This document shows positions 1-5,533 of a stretch of 8,457 nt of DNA, piece after piece; position 1 is the first letter of the stretch, and each line of letters opens with the position of its first letter. Source of the stretch: Thiotrichales bacterium (GTDB lineage: Bacteria > Pseudomonadota > Gammaproteobacteria > Thiomicrospirales > Thiomicrospiraceae). The notes beneath the pieces are model-generated. The model was not told the origin of the DNA, searched no databases, and worked only from the letters and a program-made list of their open reading frames with translations. A program made the translations under genes and the position numbers. The stretch spans positions 1 to 8,457 of the forward strand of contig JALVTA010000084.1 of assembly GCA_027036095.1 (NCBI GenBank), in the 5' to 3' direction.

Positions 1-965
1 GATCCCCAGGTAAAGCCACCACCGAACGCCTCCATCAGCACCAGCTGGCCGGACTGGATGCGGCCATCACGCACCGCCTCGTTCAGCGCCAGCGGCACGG
101 AGGCGGCGGAAGTGTTGGCGTGTCGGTCCACGGTCACCACCACCTGTTCCGGTGGCAGTCTGAGCTTGCGGGCCGTGGCATCAATGATGCGGCGGTTGGC
201 CTGGTGCGGCACCAGCCAGTCCAGCTCTTCGGGGGCGATGCCATTGATCCGCAGCGTCTCGGTGGCCACCTGACTGAGGGTGTTGACCGCCACTTTGAAC
301 ACCTCGCTGCCGCGCATGTGCATGCTGCGTTCGGACACGCTGTCGGTCAGGGGCTTTTTCGACACGCCCGACGGCACGTGCAGCAGGGTCTCATACTGAC
401 CGTCCGCATGGATATGGGTATTGATCACGCCGGGCTCGCTGTCGGCACGCAGAACGACGGCCCCGGCGCCATCGCCGAACAGCACGCAGGTATTGCGGTC
501 GCTCCAGTCGATGATGCGAGAAAGCGTCTCCGCGCCCACCACCAGCGCCGTGGTGGCACCCCCGGTGCGCACGAAACGGTCGGCCACGCTAAGCGCGTAG
601 ATGAATCCGGAGCAGACCGCCTGCACGTCGAACGCAGGCGCGCCATGGTTGCCGAGGCGCTGCTGCAGCAGGCAGGCCGTGCTGGGAAAGATCTTGTCGG
701 GTGTCGTCGTCGCCACCACGATCAGGTCGATCTCGTCCACCCCGATCCCGGCACTTTCCAGCGCGGCGCGGGCGGCGGCTTCTGCCAGATCGGCAGTGGT
801 CTGATCGTCGGCGGCGATGTGGCGCTGGCGGATGCCGGTGCGCTCGCGGATCCACTCATCCGAGGTATCCACCATCTTTTCAAGATCGTGGTTGGTGAGG
901 ATTTTCTCCGGCAGATATCCGCCCGTTCCGATGATGCGACTATACCGCGGCGTGTTCGGGTTCAT
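1..965 (-). CDS. fabH: 3-oxoacyl-ACP synthase III (FabH), 3' end cut by window edge
   Basis: FabH condenses acetyl-CoA (or another short acyl-CoA) with malonyl-ACP in the cytoplasm to start type II fatty-acid synthesis. The frame reads without interruption for 321 residues, beginning MNPNTPRYSRIIGTGGYLPE. The thiolase-fold catalytic triad is all present: Cys118 in AVCSGF, His254 in VPHQANRR and Asn284 in HANTSAAS. The glycine-rich FGGGFTWG near the C-terminus is where the window ends; relatives end about 7-10 residues later, so only the last few codons and the stop are missing. The start ATG (963-965) lies inside the end of plsX, 26 bp of overlap, with an AGGA eight bases upstream, which suggests translational coupling. 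In E. coli FabH also follows PlsX. The acyl-CoA preference (acetyl or longer) cannot be read from the sequence. Family assignment is very secure. Confidence 0.97.
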   Translation of the reverse strand, partial: MNPNTPRYSRIIGTGGYLPEKILTNHDLEKMVDTSDEWIRERTGIRQRHIAADDQTTADLAEAAARAALESAGIGVDEIDLIVVATTTPDKIFPSTACLLQQRLGNHGAPAFDVQAVCSGFIYALSVADRFVRTGGATTALVVGAETLSRIIDWSDRNTCVLFGDGAGAVVLRADSEPGVINTHIHADGQYETLLHVPSGVSKKPLTDSVSERSMHMRGSEVFKVAVNTLSQVATETLRINGIAPEELDWLVPHQANRRIIDATARKLRLPPEQVVVTVDRHANTSAASVPLALNEAVRDGRIQSGQLVLMEAFGGGFTWG

Positions 966-1986
966 CCACACATTCCTGATTCTGTTCGATGGCGTCCATC
1001 AGCTCGCCCAGACGCTGGCTGATGCGTTCGGGGATGTTCTTCTCTACCTCGCGACGCGCCTGACCGATGGCATGGTAGAAGGCGAAGGTATCGGCGCCGC
1101 CGTGACTTTTGATGACGATCCTGCGCAGTCCCAGCAGGCTGGCGCCATTGTAACGGCGCGGATCCATGGTCCGGCGCAGCTGCCTGAGCACCGGCAGGGC
1201 CACAAGTCCCGCCAGACGGGTGAACAGGTTGCGGTTGAAGGCCTTCTTGAGGTGGAAGGAGATCATCTTGGCCACGCCTTCCGAAGCCTTGAGGGCGATA
1301 TTGCCGTCAAAGCCGTCACAGACGACCACATCCACCTCGCCCTTGAAGATGCCATCCCCCTCCACATAGCCGGTGTAGTTGAGTGGCGCACGCACCAGCA
1401 GGCGGTGGGCGTAGCGGATGCGCTCAGGCCCCTTGATCTCCTCCTCGCCAATATTGAGCAGGCCGACACGGGGCGCCGGATTGTCATCCAGCTCGCTGGC
1501 CAGAACGGCTCCCATGAGGGCGAACTGCACCAGATTCTCGCCGTCCACGCCCACATTGGCGCCCAGATCCAGCATGTGCACATGTCCCTGCTGCGTCGGC
1601 ATGGCAGTACAGATGGCCGGCCGTTCGATGCCCGGCAGCGTCTTGAGCACGAACTTGGACATGGCCATCAGCGCGCCGGTGTTACCGGCACTGACACAGG
1701 CATCCGCCTCACCGGACTTGACCAGATTGAGCGCGATGCGCATGGAGGACTTGCGCTTCTGGCGCAGGGCACGGGAAGGCAGATCATCCATCTCCACCAC
1801 CTCGTCCGCATGGACGATGGCCAGGCGGGGATGAGACGTCTGCTCACCGACCGCCTGCCGCAGCGCCTGCTCGTCACCGACCAGCAGCAGCTCCAGATCC
1901 TGCCAGGTTTCAAGCGCCTTTAACGCGGCGGGGACCGTAACCGAAAGGCCGTGGTCCCCGCTCATGGCATCAATTGCGATTTTCAA
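940..1986 (-). CDS. plsX: Phosphate acyltransferase PlsX
   Basis: PlsX makes acyl-phosphate from acyl-ACP and inorganic phosphate; PlsY then uses acyl-phosphate to acylate glycerol-3-phosphate, the first step of phospholipid synthesis. It is a peripheral membrane protein. The 348-residue product has the usual family length (about 345-355). Visible signatures are the N-terminal MKIAIDAMSGDHG, the RKSSM segment (78-82), SAGNTGAL (99-106) and LDLGAN (139-144). The start ATG is the only sensible one because the MKIAIDAMSGD motif begins there. It lies 12 bp after the rpmF stop; no good Shine-Dalgarno is seen in that gap, so its translation may depend on coupling to rpmF. The 3' end overlaps fabH by 26 bp. 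It is the third gene of the yceD-rpmF-plsX-fabH operon. Confidence 0.97.
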   Translation of the reverse strand: MKIAIDAMSGDHGLSVTVPAALKALETWQDLELLLVGDEQALRQAVGEQTSHPRLAIVHADEVVEMDDLPSRALRQKRKSSMRIALNLVKSGEADACVSAGNTGALMAMSKFVLKTLPGIERPAICTAMPTQQGHVHMLDLGANVGVDGENLVQFALMGAVLASELDDNPAPRVGLLNIGEEEIKGPERIRYAHRLLVRAPLNYTGYVEGDGIFKGEVDVVVCDGFDGNIALKASEGVAKMISFHLKKAFNRNLFTRLAGLVALPVLRQLRRTMDPRRYNGASLLGLRRIVIKSHGGADTFAFYHAIGQARREVEKNIPERISQRLGELMDAIEQNQECVDEPEHAAV

Positions 1987-1998
1987 GGTCGGTCAGCT

Positions 1999-2169
1999 TT
2001 ACTTGTTGATGACCTTCTTGCCCTTGTAATAGCCGTCCGCAGTCACATGGTGACGACGGTGCAGCTCACCGGTAGTAGGATCGACACTCAGCTTGGGGCC
2101 GCTGATGGCGTCGTGAGAGCGGCGCATGCCGCGCTTGGAAGGGGTTTTGCGGTTCTGTTGAACAGCCAT
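1999..2169 (-). CDS. rpmF: 50S ribosomal protein L32
   Basis: This small gene encodes a 56-residue L32 (bL32), a structural protein of the large ribosomal subunit. It begins MAVQQNRKTPSKRGMRRSHD and ends with YYKGKKVINK, matching gammaproteobacterial L32 nearly throughout; E. coli L32 is 57 residues counting the initiator Met. There are no cysteines, so this is the zinc-free form and not the CxxC zinc-ribbon form found in other bacteria. A perfect AAGGAG lies seven bases before the ATG, the strongest ribosome-binding site in the operon, as expected for a ribosomal protein. The gene lies 24 bp after yceD and 12 bp before plsX. Confidence 0.98.
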   Translation of the reverse strand: MAVQQNRKTPSKRGMRRSHDAISGPKLSVDPTTGELHRRHHVTADGYYKGKKVINK

Positions 2170-2193
2170 GGCTTTCTCCTTGAGTCAAAGTAT

Positions 2194-2730
2194 TCAGTGT
2201 TTCGGTTCGCTGTCGCCATTACGCAGCGCCGCCAGCGCTGCGAACGGATTTTCCTCTTCGGCTTCCGGGACGGCCTCCGCCGCCCCATCATGCCAGACCA
2301 GCGGCTCGCCGGGCTGACGGGGCACCATGGGAATGGCCAGCAGCAGCTCATCCTCCACCAGCTGCCAGGGGTTGATGCGCTCCCCCTCCTCCAGCAGCCA
2401 GGCATCAAACGCATCCGGAACCCAGTCAGCCTCGCCCTCGCTGGCAATGAACACGGCCGCGAGCCGCTCATCCACCGGCTGCCGGTAGGCATCCAGCGTG
2501 CGCTGGCACTGCAGGGGCATCTCTCCCTGCATGGTCAGCTCGAAGGCGGGCCTGCGGCTGGCCGGCTCCATGAAAAAGCGCAGCGTCATCTCGATCGGAG
2601 ACGGCGGCAGGCGTTCATCCAGCGCCGCCATCAGCCGCGGAAACTGACGCACATCCAGCGAGAGCCGGTACTGCCTGTTCTGGCGGGCAGCCTGCTCAGG
2701 CTCGATCCAGTCCGGCATCGGCTTGGCCAT
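2194..2730 (-). CDS. yceD: YceD / DUF177 family, 23S rRNA accumulation protein
   Basis: The 178-residue product belongs to the DUF177 family. E. coli YceD and its plant relatives are needed for normal accumulation of 23S rRNA; the molecular mechanism is not settled. Recognisable features are the central LQCQRTL segment with Cys75, the acidic-hydrophobic motif EDELLLAIPMVP at about 126-137, and the conserved C-terminal NPFAALAALR followed by a short tail. Length compares well with the E. coli protein (about 173 residues). It is the first gene of the operon with rpmF directly downstream, the gene pair kept in very many bacteria. The Shine-Dalgarno before the ATG is weak. The promoter is the extended -10 at 2761-2769, giving a leader of only about 25 nt. 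Confidence 0.93.
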   Translation of the reverse strand: MAKPMPDWIEPEQAARQNRQYRLSLDVRQFPRLMAALDERLPPSPIEMTLRFFMEPASRRPAFELTMQGEMPLQCQRTLDAYRQPVDERLAAVFIASEGEADWVPDAFDAWLLEEGERINPWQLVEDELLLAIPMVPRQPGEPLVWHDGAAEAVPEAEEENPFAALAALRNGDSEPKH

Positions 2731-2760
2731 TTCAATCGCCCGAATTTTGTTAAGCTGTCA

Positions 2761-2769
2761 ATTATAACA
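2761..2769 (-). promoter_or_regulatory. Extended -10 promoter for yceD-rpmF-plsX-fabH
   Basis: Read leftward, this site is TGTTATAAT, a perfect extended -10 (TGn plus TATAAT). The best -35 at 17-bp spacing is poor (TGTAAA), which is usual for extended -10 promoters. Transcription would begin near 2754, leaving about 25 nt before the yceD ATG. The site is centred in the 5-bp dyad GCTGT...ACAGC (2754-2771), so a regulator could cover it. Inferred from consensus only; further internal promoters ahead of plsX or fabH are possible but I did not find a clear one. Confidence 0.6.
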
Positions 2770-2788
2770 GCAAGTTGGAGAGTTTTAC

Positions 2789-3379
2789 ATGCTGATTCTC
2801 GCCTCCACCTCACCGTGGCGCCGCATGCTGCTGGAACGACTGCAGCTGCCCTTCGAAACCGCCTCGCCCGAGGTGGACGAAACACCACTGCCGGAGGAAA
2901 CGGTGGCGGAGATGGTGCGCCGCCTCAGTCGCGCCAAGGCCGAGGCGGTGGCCCGGCAGCACCCAGAAGCCTTTGTCATCGGCTCGGATCAGAGCGCCGA
3001 AGCCGACGGCATGATTCTGCACAAACCCGGCAGCTACGCACGTGCCTTCGAACAGCTCCGGCACCTCTCCGGTCGTACGGTCACCTTCCACACCGGGCTG
3101 TGCGTCTGCCACGCCGGCCTCTGCGTGGAGACGATGGACCGGAGCGTAACTCACTTCCGCCCCCTTGATGACACGCTGATCGACTGGTACCTGAAAAAGG
3201 AACGGCCCTACAACTGCGCAGGCGCCATCAAATCGGAAGGGTTGGGCGCACTGCTGATCGAACGCATCGAAAACGACGACCCGGCCGCGCTGATCGGCCT
3301 GCCCCTGCTGAAGCTGGTCGACCTGCTCAATGAGCTGAACTACCCCTTCCCCTGGCAGACCCGCGGCAGCAGCCACTGA
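2789..3379 (+). CDS. maf: Maf-family nucleotide pyrophosphatase, YceF type (7-methyl-GTP)
   Basis: Maf proteins hydrolyse non-canonical nucleoside triphosphates to monophosphates, keeping modified nucleotides out of RNA and DNA. The 196-residue product starts MLILASTSPWRRMLLERL; the SPWRR variant of the Maf SxSPRR signature, together with CAGAIKSEG (143-151) and LIGLPL (168-173), matches E. coli YceF, whose reported substrate is 7-methyl-GTP, rather than the YhdE (dTTP/UTP) type. GSDQ (65-68) holds the likely catalytic Asp67 and KP (79-80) is the conserved lysine motif. A GGAG eight bases before the ATG supports the start. The gene diverges from yceD and its last 40 bp overlap the convergent HAD gene. 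The symbol yceF is equally valid. Substrate is inferred from similarity. Confidence 0.94.
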   Translation: MLILASTSPWRRMLLERLQLPFETASPEVDETPLPEETVAEMVRRLSRAKAEAVARQHPEAFVIGSDQSAEADGMILHKPGSYARAFEQLRHLSGRTVTFHTGLCVCHAGLCVETMDRSVTHFRPLDDTLIDWYLKKERPYNCAGAIKSEGLGALLIERIENDDPAALIGLPLLKLVDLLNELNYPFPWQTRGSSH

Positions 3380-4026
3380 CGCAGTTCATCCAGATGATGG
3401 AAGTGGGCCAGCGGCCCAAAGGCGTCCAGCTCGGCATGATCATGCACGCCGAAGCTGACCGCCACCCGGTCCATGCCGGCATTGCGGGCCATCTCCATGT
3501 CGAAGGTGGTATCTCCCACCATGAGCGCCTGCTCAACCGGAACGCCAGTCTCCTCAAGAATCTGCTCGAGCATGAGCGGATCCGGTTTGGAAGCCGCCTC
3601 GACCGGTGTGCGTGTCACATCAAAATAGGGCGCCAGACCGCTTTTAGGCAGAATCTGATCCAGCCCCCGGCGGCTCTTGCCGGTTGCGATGGCCAGCCTG
3701 GCACCGGCCGCCTTCAGATCCCGCAGCAGTGCCTCCGCGCCGTCAAAGGGACACATGGGAATATCCGACTCCTGCAGAAAATGGCGGGAGTAGGCCGCCG
3801 CCATTGCCTCCACCTGCTCGCGGGAGGCCTCGGGATAAAGCTGCTCGATGGCCCGGGTCAGACTGAGTCCGATGATGCTGGCACTGGTCTTTTCGTCCAG
3901 CACCGGAAGCCCTGCCTGACGGGCTGCATGCTGGATGGCGTCCACAATGCGACGCTCGGAATCCATCAGCGTGCCATCCCAGTCAAAGATGATCAGCCGG
4001 TAGCATTTTTCTGCTGACACAGACAC
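3340..4026 (-). CDS. HAD superfamily (subfamily IA) phosphatase, phosphoglycolate phosphatase-like
   Basis: A 228-residue haloacid dehalogenase-type hydrolase with all four motifs: DWDGT with nucleophile Asp15 and acid/base Asp17, Thr115 in IATGK, Lys147 in SKPDP, and Asp172/Asp176 in GDTTFDMEMA. A helical cap lies at about 22-90 between motifs I and II, typical of subfamily IA. I chose the GTG at 4024-4026 because a strong GGAGG sits seven bases upstream and the Asp motif follows at the normal distance; an ATG at 4077 would add 17 unlike residues and lacks this site. The gene overlaps the end of rluC by 34 bp, implying coupled translation, and overlaps maf tail-to-tail by 40 bp. An orthologue follows rluC in pseudomonads. 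Its substrate is unknown; calling it gph would over-interpret. Confidence 0.9.
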   Translation of the reverse strand: MSVSAEKCYRLIIFDWDGTLMDSERRIVDAIQHAARQAGLPVLDEKTSASIIGLSLTRAIEQLYPEASREQVEAMAAAYSRHFLQESDIPMCPFDGAEALLRDLKAAGARLAIATGKSRRGLDQILPKSGLAPYFDVTRTPVEAASKPDPLMLEQILEETGVPVEQALMVGDTTFDMEMARNAGMDRVAVSFGVHDHAELDAFGPLAHFHHLDELRQWLLPRVCQGKG

Positions 4027-4958
4027 TCGAAAACCTCCGTAAACAGTTGCGGCACAGGGGCCTCCAGCTCCAGCCACTGCCTCGTGGCCGGATGCTCGAA
4101 ACCCAGCCGCCAGGCATGCAGCGCCAGCCGGCGCAGGCCACAGGCGCGTGCCTGTCGATTGGCACCGGCATCACCGTATTTGTCATCCCCGAGCACCGGG
4201 TGCCCCAGGTGGCGCGCGTGCACGCGAATCTGATGGGTACGTCCTGTCATGATGCGCACCTCCATCCGGCTGACCCGTTCACAGGCGGCCAGACGGATGA
4301 ACAGGCTGCGGGAGGGTTTGCCATCCGGCGAAACCCGCACCACCCGCTCGCCCGACTGCAGCGTGTTCTTCAGCAGCGGCTCATCTACCGGCGTACGCCC
4401 GTGGGGCCAGCAGCCCGCCACCAGCGCCTGATAGACCTTCTTCAGCCGGTGCGCGCGCACCTGGGCGTGCAACGCCTTGAGCACGGACGCCTTCTTAGCC
4501 AGCAGAATGATTCCCGAGGTGTCCCGGTCGAGCCGGTGAACCAGCTCCAGCCGGCGCGCCTGCGGGCGGGCTGCCCGGGCCAGTTCGATCAGCCCCCAGC
4601 TCAGCCCGCTGCCGCCGTGCACCGCCATGCCCGAGGGCTTGTTGAGCGCCATCAAGTCACCGTCCTCATAAAGCACCAGCGTCTCGAAACGGGCGCGCGC
4701 CGCGTCATCGAACACCTGCTGCGGCGCCGGCCCTGCCTGCTGAACCGGCGGGATGCGCACTACGTCTCCCACCCGCAGGCGGTCGCTGACCCGGGCGCGC
4801 TTCTTGTTGACGCGCACCTCCCCCTTGCGCACGATGCGGTAGACAAGCGCACGGGGCACCCGGCGCAACTGTCGCATGAGAAAGTTGTCCAGCCGCTGGC
4901 CGGCATCCTCTTCGGTCACCGTGACCAGGCGGACCTTCGATGGGGCTGAATTCTGCAT
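3993..4958 (-). CDS. rluC: 23S rRNA pseudouridine synthase RluC (positions 955/2504/2580)
   Basis: RluC converts uridines 955, 2504 and 2580 of 23S rRNA (E. coli numbering) to pseudouridine. The 321-residue protein has an N-terminal S4 RNA-binding domain (about 20-80, including YRIVRKGEVRVNKKR) and an RluA-type catalytic domain with HRLDRDTSG (141-149), where Asp144 is the catalytic aspartate, the same number as in E. coli RluC. GRTHQIRVH and HPVLGDDKYG follow in the expected order. The reading frame is open for another 115 codons upstream, but the ATG at 4956-4958 is preferred because the N-terminus then aligns with E. coli RluC (319 residues) and upstream residues are unlike the family. No clear Shine-Dalgarno precedes it. 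The gene diverges from rne, as in enteric bacteria. Confidence 0.95.
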   Translation of the reverse strand: MQNSAPSKVRLVTVTEEDAGQRLDNFLMRQLRRVPRALVYRIVRKGEVRVNKKRARVSDRLRVGDVVRIPPVQQAGPAPQQVFDDAARARFETLVLYEDGDLMALNKPSGMAVHGGSGLSWGLIELARAARPQARRLELVHRLDRDTSGIILLAKKASVLKALHAQVRAHRLKKVYQALVAGCWPHGRTPVDEPLLKNTLQSGERVVRVSPDGKPSRSLFIRLAACERVSRMEVRIMTGRTHQIRVHARHLGHPVLGDDKYGDAGANRQARACGLRRLALHAWRLGFEHPATRQWLELEAPVPQLFTEVFECLCQQKNATG

Positions 4959-5008
4959 GGCGCGTAGTTTAAGCCATCTGCACCTGCCGAACCATGAGCA
5001 CCGACAGC

Positions 5009-5036
5009 GGCATAACACCTTTCGACATTGCGGCAA
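5009..5036 (-). promoter_or_regulatory. Possible rluC promoter
   Basis: Read leftward, TTGCCG (5031-5036) and TATGCC (5009-5014) are separated by 16 bp, and a TG lies one base before the -10 (TGTTATGCC). Both boxes are only half-matches to sigma-70 consensus. Transcription would start near 5002, about 45 nt before rluC. The -35 overlaps the rne -35 on the other strand, so the two promoters could compete for polymerase. Weak evidence. Confidence 0.35.
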
Positions 5037-5056
5037 CCCCTTGAGCGTGCTATATT
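5028..5056 (+). promoter_or_regulatory. Main rne promoter (extended -10)
   Basis: TTGCGG (5028-5033), a 17-bp spacer, then TATATT (5051-5056) preceded by TG at 5048-5049, forming the extended -10 TGCTATATT. This is the best sigma-70 type site in the rluC-rne gap. Predicted transcription start is near 5062-5063, so the rne leader would be about 467 nt. E. coli rne likewise has a leader of more than 300 nt. A consensus TTGACA at 5341-5346 could be part of a second promoter but has no matching -10. Confidence 0.6.
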
Positions 5057-5062
5057 TTGTCG

Positions 5063-5529
5063 GCATTCCGTCTTCAGGCACACAGGATGAAGCGGCTGCG
5101 CCCGAAACATGCCGGCGCAGCGTTGACGGAAGCCAAAACGATTTGAAGCAAGAAGCCGCCGAAAACGGCGGTCGGGTGCACAAACCGGCAGACAGGCATA
5201 CCGAATCGCATGACGATTCGCCAGCGCACCCGGAACGGGATAAGACGCTGGCTGGCAACGCCGACTTGAACACAGAATTTCGCGCCGGCCCGATCCGAGT
5301 CACTGTGACGGGCCGATCAGACTAACAGGACACGGTTTTGTTGACAGGCCAATCGCTCACGACGACATCTCTGGCGCCGCCCGGTTCGGCAGCAGCATGC
5401 TGTCGGCACCGGCGGCCGTGCCTGCATTGCTGATCTCCTGTCGCGCTTCTGTGCCCTGAAGTCCCGCCCGGCATGCATGTCCGCACGGTTTGCTGCGTTC
5501 CAGCAACCTGTAGCAAGGACAACACCACC
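5063..5529 (+). promoter_or_regulatory. Long structured 5' leader of rne mRNA
   Basis: This stretch has no convincing gene but carries several perfect inverted repeats. GCTGCGCC/GGCGCAGC (5095-5102 with 5114-5121, 8 bp, 11-nt loop); CCGCCG/CGGCGG (5156-5161 with 5166-5171, AAAA loop); CGAATCG/CGATTCG (5202-5208 with 5214-5220, 5-nt loop); CGGCCCG/CGGGCCG (5286-5292 with 5309-5315, 16-nt loop); GGCAC/GTGCC (5405-5409 with 5418-5422); and TTGCTG/CAGCAA (5490-5495 with 5501-5506, CGTTC loop), which ends just before the ribosome-binding AAGGA (5515-5519). In E. coli, hairpins in the rne leader let RNase E recognise and destroy its own mRNA when enzyme is in excess. The position and structure here suggest the same feedback; no sequence identity with the E. 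coli hairpins is claimed. Confidence 0.6.
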
Positions 5530-5533
5530 ATGA
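5477..5533 (+). other. Possible 18-codon upstream reading frame overlapping the rne start
   Basis: An ATG at 5477 opens a frame for MSARFAAFQQPVARTTPP and stops at a TGA (5531-5533) that overlaps the rne ATG as ATGA. Such an overlap is the usual layout for translational coupling. The frame contains the hairpin at 5490-5506, so its translation would melt that structure. No Shine-Dalgarno is visible before this ATG, and a short frame can arise by chance, so whether it is translated is unknown. Confidence 0.25.

Noticed and set aside
817..1923. Plus-strand open frame of 368 codons opposite plsX
   Set aside because: Antisense shadow of plsX; no recognisable product and no ribosome-binding site.
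1951..3168. Open frame of 405 codons on the plus strand across rpmF, yceD and the start of maf
   Set aside because: It runs antisense to two well-identified genes, crosses the yceD promoter region, and its translation is Arg/Pro-rich without any family signature.
3404..3418. Hairpin TGGGCC/GGCCCA 25 bp after the maf stop as a terminator
   Set aside because: It has a 3-nt loop and no T-run, and it lies within the coding sequence of the HAD gene.
4047..4949. Plus-strand open frame of 300 codons opposite rluC
   Set aside because: Antisense shadow of rluC, whose catalytic and S4 motifs are intact on the minus strand.
4876..5325. Plus-strand frame running from within rluC into the rne leader (149 codons)
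   Set aside because: It starts antisense inside rluC, crosses the rne promoter and resembles nothing known.
5341..5346. Consensus -35 TTGACA in the rne leader as a second promoter
   Set aside because: No acceptable -10 follows at 15-19 bp, so the match alone is not enough to call it.
5473..5529. In-frame N-terminal extension of RNase E from the ATG at 5473
   Set aside because: The 19 extra residues lack family similarity, and MKRMLINAT at 5530 is the conserved RNase E N-terminus with a suitable AAGGA upstream.
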